Source of the DNA: Natronococcus pandeyae | GTDB taxonomy: Archaea > Halobacteriota > Halobacteria > Halobacteriales > Natrialbaceae | Direction: 5' to 3' | Length of the DNA stretch: 64,000 nucleotides | Assembly: GCF_008122205.1 (NCBI RefSeq) | Contig: NZ_PHNJ01000002.1 | Location: 186,001-250,000, forward strand | Part shown: one piece after another, positions 25,252 to 32,666 of the stretch | Numbering within the stretch: the stretch's first letter is position 1 | Layout: each line of letters opens with the position of its first letter | Program-made: the position numbers and the translations under genes | Notes under the pieces: generated by a model | Database searches by the model: none | Seen by the model: only the letters and a program-made list of their open reading frames with translations | What the model was told of the DNA's origin: nothing

Positions 25252-27486
25252 ATGTCAGAGGATAACACAACCCAACAGCCGTTGGATAGCAGCCGCGACC
25301 CGTCCCGGCGGTCCCTCCTTCGAACCGCCGGAACGGCGACTGCCGCCGGACTCCTGGGAACGGGGCTCGGGACCGGTGTGACGGCAGCGGGCGGCGACTG
25401 TCCCGGCGCCGACCACCTCGAGTCGCCCCGACCTGGTCCTGAGGTACTGTACGAGGACCCCGTCGCGTCGCCCGAACTCGAGCCCACCGGCGACTGGGAG
25501 GCGGACCCCCTGCTCGTCTGCGGGCGAACGGGCTACGACGACGGCGAGTTCCTCTCGCAGGGCTGGCCCTTCGACGACCGCGGGGCGGCCAACGAGCGGG
25601 AGTACCCGGACGGCGACCGGTACGCCAACAACGCCGCGGACCTCCTCGAGATTCGCACTCGGCCGACGCGCGACGGCGTCGCCTACCGAATCGTGCTGAA
25701 CACGATGGTCGAACCGGACGCGGCCATCGTCGCAATCGGGATCGACACGGGGACCGACGAGGGGCGAACCGACTGGAGTCACGGACTCGGCGATCTGGGT
25801 GCGTCCGTCGACCACGTGCTCGCGATCTGGGGCACCGGAGCAACCCTCGACGGTGAACCGTTCCCGGACGACGCGTACGCGGTCGATCTCGAGCGCAACC
25901 AGCTCGAGGTCGAGGTACCGATCGATCCCGGCCGAGAGACGTGGCGCCAGTACGCCGTCTCGGGGGTCCACGACGGCGACGGCGGTTTTTCGCGGGAATC
26001 CGGGCCGTTCGACCCGGACGAGCCGCCGGTGTACACCGTCGGCTTCCGGACCGTCGCGGACGAACCGCTCGAGTTCCGCGACGAGGAAAGCGAAGTCGAA
26101 GAGCTGGGGACGCTCCTGGTCGACCAGGAGGGGATGTGGCGCGCCGCCGAACAGGCCGAGGCACTCGAGGAGCGTGACATCGCCGATCTCGGGGAAGACG
26201 TCGACTTCGGTCGGCTGGAAGACGGCGACGTCGATCGATCGATCCCGACGGCCGGCTACCACAACCGGCTCTACGCCTCGCGGTACGATCTCGGGGACGG
26301 GATCGATCTCGAGGAACCCCGGGACGTCTATCAGACGCGGGTCCAGCCCTACTCGGTGTACGTCCCCGAGAGCTACGAACCCGGCGAGCCGGCGTCGCTG
26401 CTGGTGCTGTTGCACTCGCTGAACAGCAACTACAACCAGTACGCCGCCTCACCGAACAAACTCGCACAGCTGGGCGAAGAACGGGACGCGATCGTGTTGA
26501 TGCCGTTCGGCCGCGGCCCCGCGGGCTGGTGGAAGAACGAGGCCGAACTCGACGCCTTCGAGGCCTGGGCGGATCTGCGGAGCCGCTACGATATCGATCC
26601 CGACCGTGTCACCGTCAGCGGCTACTCGATGGGCGGCCACGGCACCTATCGGTTCGGATCGCTGTATCCGGACCTGTTCGGCCGCGGGTTCGCCGTCGTC
26701 GGACCGGCCGACGAGTCGGTCTTCGGGGGGCCGACCGACGGCGTCTACGGCGATTATTCGACTGCTTCGGAGAACCCACAGAACATGATGCGCGTGACGG
26801 ACAACCTTCGGCACGTGCCACTGCTCGTGTGGGCCGGAATGCTGGACGAACTCGTCCCCTACACGGGCGTTCGCAACTACCGCGACCGACTCGTCGAGCA
26901 CGGCTACCGCCACCGGCTCGACTCGTTCCCCCAGGACGACCACTTCACGTTCTTCGGCCACGACGAGTGGGGGCCGGGCAAGGACTACCTCGGCGACGCG
27001 AGCGTCGAGCGCCGGCCCGCGCGCGTCACCTACCGTTCCGTCCCCGAATTCGGAAACGAGGAGTACGACATCTCTCACGACGGCGCGTACTGGGTGCGCG
27101 AGATCGCAGTCGGTGACGACGCGGCGGACGGAGTCGTCGACGCGCTCTCGCTTACCGACGGCTACGCCGAGCCGGTCGCCCGGGAGTTCGAGACCGAATC
27201 GACCGATCCCAGGCTCAACACTCGAGAGGGGATGCGCTGGCGCTCGTCGCTCGAGCGCCGACCGGCGGAGAACGCGATCGAACTCGAGTGCGCGGACGTC
27301 GCCGCCGTCACCCTGTACGTCGACGACGCCGGCGTCGACACGACGGAACCGCTCGAGGTCCGCGTCGAAACGGACCGCGCGCTAACGCTCACGCTGCGGA
27401 GCGGGGCGAGCGAACGAACGCTCGAGATCGGTGCGGGCGAGTCGAGCGAAACCGTCGTGCTCTGTGAGACTGGCTCGAGTTCGTAG
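25252..27486 (+). CDS. Large Tat-exported esterase, prolyl-oligopeptidase-like hydrolase
   Basis: This 744-residue protein has a Tat signal (SRRSLLRTAG near residues 18-27), then about 320 residues of beta-rich sequence without a recognised enzyme motif that resembles a DOMON/glucodextranase-like binding region (GDWEADPLLVCG, WSHGLGDLG). The alpha/beta hydrolase domain follows: HSLNSNYNQYAASPN near the oxyanion hole, nucleophile Ser459 in GYSMGG, Asp532 in GMLDELVPY and His564 in QDDHFTFF. The last 140 residues are beta-rich and end in a region SGASERTLEIGAGESSETVV. It likely acts on an ester or peptide polymer outside the cell. ATG 25252 follows an AT-rich TATA stretch (25210-25228). Confidence 0.85.
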   Translation: MSEDNTTQQPLDSSRDPSRRSLLRTAGTATAAGLLGTGLGTGVTAAGGDCPGADHLESPRPGPEVLYEDPVASPELEPTGDWEADPLLVCGRTGYDDGEFLSQGWPFDDRGAANEREYPDGDRYANNAADLLEIRTRPTRDGVAYRIVLNTMVEPDAAIVAIGIDTGTDEGRTDWSHGLGDLGASVDHVLAIWGTGATLDGEPFPDDAYAVDLERNQLEVEVPIDPGRETWRQYAVSGVHDGDGGFSRESGPFDPDEPPVYTVGFRTVADEPLEFRDEESEVEELGTLLVDQEGMWRAAEQAEALEERDIADLGEDVDFGRLEDGDVDRSIPTAGYHNRLYASRYDLGDGIDLEEPRDVYQTRVQPYSVYVPESYEPGEPASLLVLLHSLNSNYNQYAASPNKLAQLGEERDAIVLMPFGRGPAGWWKNEAELDAFEAWADLRSRYDIDPDRVTVSGYSMGGHGTYRFGSLYPDLFGRGFAVVGPADESVFGGPTDGVYGDYSTASENPQNMMRVTDNLRHVPLLVWAGMLDELVPYTGVRNYRDRLVEHGYRHRLDSFPQDDHFTFFGHDEWGPGKDYLGDASVERRPARVTYRSVPEFGNEEYDISHDGAYWVREIAVGDDAADGVVDALSLTDGYAEPVAREFETESTDPRLNTREGMRWRSSLERRPAENAIELECADVAAVTLYVDDAGVDTTEPLEVRVETDRALTLTLRSGASERTLEIGAGESSETVVLCETGSSS

Positions 27487-27558
27487 GTCGACTGCGACCC
27501 CGGGCTCGACGGACTGCGTTCGGCGGCGCGGGCGACCTCTCGAAACCACGGCTCGCCT

Positions 27559-27981
27559 TCAGCGGTGCCGTCGGACGAACTCGTCGAGAACGGACTCGAC
27601 CTCCGCGGGCGTTCGGTACTCGGTTACCTCGACGGCGCCGTTGCCGCGCACCATCGCCGAGAGTTCGTGCTCCGCGTCGGGGCGATACAGACAGAGAACT
27701 GGCTTCTCCCACGCGACCGCTCTGCCGAGTTCGTAGCCGACGCCGAGGCTGGGTGTCGTCACCTCGGCCACGACGATCTCGGCCTGCTGAAGCCAGGCGA
27801 CGTCCTGGTCGTGGATGTCGCCGTCGGACAGTCCCGCTTCTTTCTGGTCCGCTTCGATGCCCTCGGTTCCGACGTGTTCGCTGAGAACGGTCCCGTGTTG
27901 CTGGAGGAGGTCGACGAGTTTCCCGTACAGATCCACGTCGTCTCGACCGCCACGGATGGAGCCGCTGAAGAAAATATCCAT
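27559..27981 (-). CDS. Nucleoside 2-deoxyribosyltransferase / deoxynucleotide N-hydrolase
   Basis: The 140-residue protein matches the DNPH1 (Rcl)/nucleoside deoxyribosyltransferase family: MDIFFSGSIRGGRDD at the start, the middle HDQDVAWLQQAEIVVAEVTTP, and SLGVGYELGRAVAWEKPVLC with the catalytic Glu in the family-conserved GYELG. It would cleave the N-glycosidic bond of deoxynucleoside monophosphates or exchange bases, acting in nucleotide salvage. The ATG at 27979-27981 was preferred to an upstream in-frame codon because the family starts at this residue. Confidence 0.87.
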   Translation of the reverse strand: MDIFFSGSIRGGRDDVDLYGKLVDLLQQHGTVLSEHVGTEGIEADQKEAGLSDGDIHDQDVAWLQQAEIVVAEVTTPSLGVGYELGRAVAWEKPVLCLYRPDAEHELSAMVRGNGAVEVTEYRTPAEVESVLDEFVRRHR

Positions 27982-28087
27982 ACCATAGCCGCAGGGGTGG
28001 ACGAGCATTAATAGTCGCTTATTTCGACTGGTCTTCCGCGCGATTCCGGAGGAGGTCCGGGGTTCGAACCGGGCGGCGGACGGATCG

Positions 28088-29173
28088 TCACTCGAGTACC
28101 AGTACGTACCGCGTCAGCGACCGGTGGACCCGCCGTTCGAAGGCGGCCTCGAGTTCCCACCCGGCCTCGCGGGCCTCGCTCGCCCACGAGCGGTCGGCGA
28201 CGACGACCGCCCGCGAGGCGACGCGGCGGGCTTCCGAGAGCGCGCCCGGGACGAGATCCTCGAGTCGGTGCGTGTCGATCTTCGACTGGCGACCGTAGGG
28301 GGCGTCGAAAACGACGCCGTCGATCGCGTCGTCCGCGACGGGAAGCCGGGTCGCGTCGCCGCGACCGACGTGCCACGAGCCGCGGGGGACGCCGGTCGGC
28401 GACGGCTCGTTCCGCCCGAGGAAGTGTGCGAGATTCGTCTGAGCGCCCTCGGTCATCTTCGCCTGCGCGTCGGTTCCGACGACGTCCGCGCCGACGAGGC
28501 CGGCCTCGATCAGGACGCCGCCGGTGCCGCACATCGGGTCCAGCACCGTCGCGCCGGGACGCGCACCGGCGATGTTCGCGACCGCACGGGCGAGCAGCGG
28601 GTCCATGCTGCCGGGCTGGAAGAACGGCTTGTCCGTCGGGGCGCGGGTTCCGAAGTCGCGAACGCTCTCGGCCGCGAGCCAGCCGAGTGCGCAAACCGAG
28701 ACCGCCTCGCCCCGCGAGGCGTCGCCCTGATCTTCCGGGAAAAGATCGCCGCGGCCGTCCTCATCTCGCTCGAGCCGACCCTCCGAAAAGGCCGCTCGGA
28801 GGACGTGGTCCGGGTTCTCGAGGTCGACCGCGAAGCCGCGGTCGACCAGCACCTGGCCGAGTTCGCGCTCCGCGCGGTCGGACCTCACGTCGCTCGAGCC
28901 GTGGACGTCCGTCGCGCGCACCGCGACGGTCCCCTCGCGGTCTATCGGCGCGGCCTCGAGGAGCGCCCGGGCGCTGGCGAGGTCGGCGTCGGTTCGGCCG
29001 AGGAGGTCGCTCGCGCGGTGCGTGTAGGCCAGTCCGCGAACGCGATCGGGACCGACCGCGTTCGCGACGGCGAGGCCGGGTGCGATCCGGCGAACGTCGG
29101 CCGCGGCGCTCGCCGCCTCGCGGGCTGCAAACGCGTCGTCCTCGCCGCCGAGTTCGAGCAGGTACACGCTCAT
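28088..29173 (-). CDS. trmG10: tRNA (guanine10-N2)-methyltransferase, THUMP type
   Basis: The 361-residue enzyme methylates G10 of tRNA. An N-terminal THUMP RNA-binding region is followed by a Rossmann methyltransferase domain with PGSMDPLLARAVANIAG, VLDPMCGTGGVLIEAG (SAM motif I) and FDAPYGRQS, the catalytic D/NPPY-type motif in its Trm-G10 form. Haloarchaeal tRNAs are known to carry this modification. The start was set at MSVYLLELGGEDDA, which is the THUMP N-terminus; the 53 codons upstream in frame lack protein character. It diverges from tbp. Confidence 0.93.
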   Translation of the reverse strand: MSVYLLELGGEDDAFAAREAASAAADVRRIAPGLAVANAVGPDRVRGLAYTHRASDLLGRTDADLASARALLEAAPIDREGTVAVRATDVHGSSDVRSDRAERELGQVLVDRGFAVDLENPDHVLRAAFSEGRLERDEDGRGDLFPEDQGDASRGEAVSVCALGWLAAESVRDFGTRAPTDKPFFQPGSMDPLLARAVANIAGARPGATVLDPMCGTGGVLIEAGLVGADVVGTDAQAKMTEGAQTNLAHFLGRNEPSPTGVPRGSWHVGRGDATRLPVADDAIDGVVFDAPYGRQSKIDTHRLEDLVPGALSEARRVASRAVVVADRSWASEAREAGWELEAAFERRVHRSLTRYVLVLE

Positions 29174-29334
29174 TCGTCGCCGTGGGGCGAGTATGAGCGT
29201 ACCGTTTTCCGCGAACCGGATTCGAGAGGAGATCCCACGATCGCCGCCGAGAGACGGCGACGCGGTAAAAAACGGTCGTTTCGGAACGTAGCGAAAGCTG
29301 TATAAACCGGATATATCAGGTGCCGGTACCAACC

Positions 29335-29351
29335 TTTATAAACCTTAAATA
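29335..29351 (+). promoter_or_regulatory. tbp promoter
   Basis: TTTATAAA (29335-29342) and TTAAATA (29345-29351) lie 19-35 nt upstream of the tbp ATG. The first is nearly a consensus TATA box, as might be expected for the gene that encodes the TATA-binding protein. Confidence 0.6.
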
Positions 29352-29369
29352 CGTCTTTTTAAGCGACTT

Positions 29370-29930
29370 ATGACGGATCCGAAGGACACCATCAACATCG
29401 AAAACGTGGTGGCGTCGACCGGCATCGGGCAGGAACTCGACCTCCAGAGTGTCGCAATGGACCTCGAGGGGGCCGACTACGACCCCGAGCAGTTCCCCGG
29501 TCTCGTCTACCGCACCCAGAATCCCAAGTCCGCAGCGCTAATCTTCCGATCGGGGAAGATCGTCTGTACCGGTGCGAAGAGCACCGACGACGTCCACGAG
29601 AGCCTCCGTATCGTCTTCGATAAGCTCCGTGAACTCCAGATCCAGGTCAACGAGGACCCCGAGATCGTCGTCCAGAACATCGTAACGAGCGCGGACCTCG
29701 GTCGAAACCTCAACCTGAACGCGATCGCGATCGGACTCGGCCTCGAGAACATCGAGTACGAGCCCGAGCAGTTCCCCGGTCTCGTCTACCGACTCGACGA
29801 GCCCGAGGTCGTCGCGCTGCTGTTCGGTTCCGGGAAGCTCGTCATTACCGGCGGGAAGAAGCCCAAAGACGCCGAACACGCCGTCGACAAGATCGTCTCC
29901 CGACTCGAGGATCTCGGCCTGCTCGAGTAA
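29370..29930 (+). CDS. tbp: TATA-box-binding protein
   Basis: The 186-residue protein is the saddle-shaped TBP made of two imperfect repeats: residues about 8-93 (INIENVVASTGIGQELDLQ, DPEQFPGLVYRTQNPKSAAL) and 99-186 (IVVQNIVTSADLGRNLNLN, EPEQFPGLVYRLDEPEVVAL). It recruits TFB and RNA polymerase. Length is typical; haloarchaea often have several tbp genes and this looks like the canonical one. The promoter contains good TATA elements and a possible hairpin/T-run terminator lies 131 nt after the stop. Confidence 0.97.
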   Translation: MTDPKDTINIENVVASTGIGQELDLQSVAMDLEGADYDPEQFPGLVYRTQNPKSAALIFRSGKIVCTGAKSTDDVHESLRIVFDKLRELQIQVNEDPEIVVQNIVTSADLGRNLNLNAIAIGLGLENIEYEPEQFPGLVYRLDEPEVVALLFGSGKLVITGGKKPKDAEHAVDKIVSRLEDLGLLE

Positions 29931-30061
29931 CGAACCACGGCCCGCTTCGATTCTTCCGAGCGACCGACGCCGCTGAGACGTTCGTTCGTTCTGACCGTTC
30001 GCGCCTGTTGTGGCGAAATCCGACCGGATAGGCGGGCAATCACGGTTTCGACTGAAGCGTC

Positions 30062-30095
30062 ACCGACGACGAATATCGTCGGTAACGTCCTTTTA
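30062..30095 (+). terminator. Hairpin followed by T-rich tract downstream of tbp
   Basis: ACCGACGA (30062-30069) pairs perfectly with TCGTCGGT (30076-30083) around a 6-nt loop, followed by CCTTTTAA. It could end tbp transcription. The remainder of the 326-nt gap 29931-30256 shows no gene. Confidence 0.45.
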
Positions 30096-30256
30096 ACGAC
30101 CTCATACCCGCGTACGACGGCGTTTCGGGTCTCGATCGTTCGACCGAGTTATCGTCCGTTCATTTCGGGGCAGATCGCCTATATTCACCTGAAGCGACGC
30201 TGAGCGTCCGAAACGACCGACCGCGTTTATTCGGTGGGGTTGAGTCTCTGTCGACG

Positions 30257-30652
30257 ATGACGATCCATCCCGACCGAACGACTGCCGTACCGGAGCAACT
30301 CAGTAGTGAGAACGTTTGCCTCCGTGCGATCTCACGGGTGGAGTTCGGTCGCGTGCTGGCGAACGACCGCCGGCGCGAAGTGCTTCGGTACCTCCTCGCG
30401 GCCGACGAACCGATCACGATCCAGCGCCTCGTTGGCTGGCTCGCGGACACGGAAAACGAGAACGCCGTCCTGACGACGATCCACGAACTGCGCCAGCGCG
30501 TCCACGTCGCGCTCTGTCGAACCCACCTCCCGTTGCTCGAGCGATACGGGATCGTCCAGTACGACCGCGAACGGGGCCTCGTCTCGCCGGCGGCGAATCT
30601 CAGCGAGTTCGAGGCAGCGATCGACGGCGTCGATCTCGAGCGACCCTGGTGA
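30257..30652 (+). CDS. DUF7344-type winged-helix protein
   Basis: This 131-residue protein shows the haloarchaeal wHTH pattern: FGRVLANDRRREVLRYLLAAD, TIQRLVGWLADTE, a linker, HELRQRVHVALCRTHLPLLE and YGIVQYDRERGLVSPAAN. It probably binds DNA as a dimer; targets unknown. It is the first of three such genes in the window (others at 40245 and 51630), and the only one without a neighbouring Cys-rich microprotein. A TTTATT element (30225-30230) is about 27-32 nt upstream of the ATG. Confidence 0.75.
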   Translation: MTIHPDRTTAVPEQLSSENVCLRAISRVEFGRVLANDRRREVLRYLLAADEPITIQRLVGWLADTENENAVLTTIHELRQRVHVALCRTHLPLLERYGIVQYDRERGLVSPAANLSEFEAAIDGVDLERPW

Positions 30653-30744
30653 CGGTCAGGCCGGCCGAAGAAGCGGCCATCTCACAGTACCGACTGACGG
30701 GGAGAATGGTCCGTGTTTCACGGTTCTATTCGTGCGAGACGACG

Positions 30745-31002
30745 TCAACCCCCGCCGGTGAACAGCTTCCCGCCACACTGTCCACAGTAGGTGTAGGAGG
30801 CCTCGTTCAACCGTCCACAGCTGTAGCAGGCAACGCGAGATCCGGTCGGTTCCTGACGCGTCTCGACGTTCTCCAGGTCGATCTGACCGACGAGAGAGAT
30901 GCGTTGGAGAAGATAAAAAGGTACCCAACCGAGGAGTCCTGCGGATACCAGAAGCAGGAAGTAGAGTATCAACCCTTCCCACGGTAGACCCGACCACACC
31001 AT
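30745..31002 (-). CDS. Membrane-anchored zinc-ribbon protein
   Basis: The 85-residue protein has one or two N-terminal hydrophobic helices (LILYFLLLVSAGLLGWVPFY) and a C-terminal zinc ribbon with Cys59/Cys62 and Cys73/Cys76 (CYSCGRLNEASYTYCGQCGG). The ribbon would face the cytoplasm if the N-terminus is outside. No role is assigned. The DNA from 31003 to 31227 upstream is AT-rich and contains the TATA-like GGTATACTAC but no gene. Confidence 0.75.
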   Translation of the reverse strand: MVWSGLPWEGLILYFLLLVSAGLLGWVPFYLLQRISLVGQIDLENVETRQEPTGSRVACYSCGRLNEASYTYCGQCGGKLFTGGG

Positions 31003-31227
31003 TACGTACGCAAATACGGGAGAGAAGGGAATAAAATTACGCCGTTCCCCAAGGTATACTACTACGATCAGTAAATTCGGATTGGATTATGGACTCGAAG
31101 TGATCTCTCGTAAATTCTGTTTCGTTCGGACCGTGTATTCACCATCGCTCTACCGGCCATCTCTGTTTGAAAACGACGCAGCGTTCAGAACGAACTCCGA
31201 GTAACGACCCTGTATCGCCGACGACTG

Positions 31228-32091
31228 CTACTCGACCAATCGTTCGATCTCGGTCACCAGGATGCCGCTCGCGCCCGCCTTCTTGACCTCGGTGATCGTC
31301 TCGAAGACGTCGCGCTCGTCGACGACGACGTGGACCGCGAGCATCCCGTCCTCGCCGTTCCCGTCGTCGGCGATATCCATGACCGTTGGCCCGCCGAGGC
31401 CGGGGATCACGTCGCGGACCTCCTCGAGTTGCTCCTCGGGCACGTTCATCATCAGATACCGCTTCCCGTCGGCCGAGATCACGGAGGACAGCGCCGTCCG
31501 CACCTCCTGTACTTTTGAGTCGTCGACGACGTCCTCGCGAGCGAACAGTCGGACGGAACTCGCGAGCACCTCCTCGACGACGGCCAACTGGTTCATTTTC
31601 AGCGTAGTGCCGGTGCTGGTGATGTCGACGATGGCGTCAGCCATCTCGACGTGCGGCGTGAGCTCCGTCGCGCCGGAGACCTCGACGACGTTGGGGTCGA
31701 CGCCGGTGTCGGCGAAGAAGTCGCGGGTGACGTTCGGGAACTCCGTGGCGACGGTCTTCCCGGCGAGGTCCTCGACGCCGTCGATGTCGCCGTCCTCGGG
31801 CGCGGCGAGCACGAGGCGACAGCGACCGAACTCGAGGTCGAGCAGTTCCTCGACGGTATCGGCGCGGGCCTCTCGGACCTGATCGTAGCCGGTGATACCC
31901 ATCTCGGCCGCGCCGTCGGCGACGTACTCCGGGATGTCGGCCGCGCGGGCGAACAGCACGGAGACGTCGGGATCGACGGTGTCGGCGTAGAGTTTCCGCT
32001 CGGCACCGTTCTCGAGGTGGAGCCCCGCCCGCTCCAAGAGGTCGATCGTCGGCTCGTGCAGGCGGCCCTTGTTGGGAACGGCGATTCGCAT
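31228..32091 (-). CDS. hisG: ATP phosphoribosyltransferase, long form
   Basis: The 287-residue enzyme catalyses the first step of histidine synthesis, joining PRPP and ATP. The N-terminus [20 protein letters not shown], the [11 protein letters not shown] segment, and the PRPP-binding [25 protein letters not shown] are characteristic. The C-terminal 80 residues ([20 protein letters not shown] onward, ending [28 protein letters not shown]) form the PII-like allosteric domain of the long form, so HisZ is not needed and feedback by histidine is expected. Other his genes are not adjacent. Upstream, 32092-32666 holds an unusual set of promoter-like repeats. Confidence 0.95.
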   Translation of the reverse strand: MRIAVPNKGRLHEPTIDLLERAGLHLENGAERKLYADTVDPDVSVLFARAADIPEYVADGAAEMGITGYDQVREARADTVEELLDLEFGRCRLVLAAPEDGDIDGVEDLAGKTVATEFPNVTRDFFADTGVDPNVVEVSGATELTPHVEMADAIVDITSTGTTLKMNQLAVVEEVLASSVRLFAREDVVDDSKVQEVRTALSSVISADGKRYLMMNVPEEQLEEVRDVIPGLGGPTVMDIADDGNGEDGMLAVHVVVDERDVFETITEVKKAGASGILVTEIERLVE

Positions 32092-32176
32092 TTGCCGGGG
32101 TTTCGGCGTCGGCGGGGAACTGTCTTTCCATCCCGGCGACTCGGACGGTGCTGTCGCTGTCGAGAATTACGAACGC

Positions 32177-32345
32177 GAGAACGGTGACCTCCCGTCGTAT
32201 CTCCACCTTGTGACCAGAACCACTTAAAGAACGGACGCGATCGGCTGTGGAGATAACCGTTCGACTACAGGGTCTGAGAACGATAGAACGGACGACTTCC
32301 CGTCATAGCTCTACCTTGTCACCAGAGGTACTTAAAGCGAAGTCG
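32177..32345 (-). repeat. Promoter-like repeat pair A1-B1 upstream of hisG
   Basis: A1 (32177-32255) and B1 (32256-32345) form the first copy of a tandem unit with a 200-bp period. Both contain, on the hisG strand, TTTAAGT then TCTGGT(C/G)ACAAGGT and GACGGGA at fixed spacing. A1 is also bounded by a perfect 9-bp inverted repeat, TATCTCCAC (32198-32206) and GTGGAGATA (32247-32255). A1 lies closest to hisG, about 105 nt from its start, and could drive it with a leader. Confidence 0.8.
32265..32306 (-). CDS. Possible leaderless 13-residue micro-ORF (copy in B1)
   Basis: The frame encodes MTGSRPFYRSQTL and stops with TAG. Its ATG lies exactly 27 nt after the centre of a TTTAAG box, the spacing expected for a haloarchaeal leaderless start. 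The only two base differences from the B2 copy within the frame are synonymous (Ser and Arg codons). With just two copies this may be chance. Confidence 0.3.
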   Translation of the reverse strand: MTGSRPFYRSQTL

Positions 32346-32454
32346 GACACCAGTCGGTACCGAAGTTAAGGACTGTGAGAAGCGGCGATCTTCCGTCGTA
32401 TCTTCACCTTGTGACCAGAATTACTTAAAGAACGGACGCGATCGGCTGTGGAGA

Positions 32455-32537
32455 TATAGTAGCCACTGAACGTCAGTGCACACCCGATCGCACGACAGCT
32501 ATGCGATCGGGTGCAAACAGTTTCAGTTGTTACTATA
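32455..32537. mobile_element. MITE-like palindromic element, copy 1, with TA duplication
   Basis: A 79-bp element (32457-32535) is flanked by TA on both sides. Its ends, TAGTAGCCACTGAA and the complement TAGTAACAACTGAA, match at 12 of 14 positions, and it has an inner inverted repeat CACCCGATCGCA / TGCGATCGGGTG. It encodes nothing. The empty site (GAGATAACCG) survives in the neighbouring A1/B1 junction. TA duplication suggests mobilisation by an IS630/Tc1-mariner-like or related transposase elsewhere. Confidence 0.85.
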
Positions 32538-32546
32538 GCCGTTCGA

Positions 32547-32588
32547 CTACAGGGTCTGAGAACGATAGAACGGCCGGCTTCCCGTCAT
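32547..32588 (-). CDS. Possible leaderless 13-residue micro-ORF (copy in B2)
   Basis: This frame encodes the same peptide, MTGSRPFYRSQTL, as the B1 copy, with the same promoter spacing (TTTAAG centred 27 nt before ATG). In the A-type cores the aligned start codon is ACG, so only B units could be translated this way. Confidence 0.3.
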   Translation of the reverse strand: MTGSRPFYRSQTL

Positions 32589-32666
32589 AGCTCTACCTTG
32601 TCACCAGAACCACTTAAAGAACGATCGGCCACCCGACATCGAGTGTCGACGCCAGTCGCCGGGCGG

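Larger units (their letters stand above)
32377..32632 (-). repeat. Promoter-like repeat pair A2-B2, interrupted by a MITE
   Basis: A2 (32377-32456) and B2 (32538-32632) repeat A1-B1 with most bases conserved. The A2/B2 junction is split by the MITE at 32455-32537. The four cores share the TATA-like TTTAAGT and downstream ACAAGGT blocks. Removing the MITE restores the same junction seen at A1/B1. Confidence 0.8.

Noticed and set aside
28050-28087. tRNA-like T-arm, GGTTCGAACC
   Set aside because: The 10-bp palindrome resembles a TPsiC loop, but no acceptor stem, D-arm or anticodon arm can be built around it.
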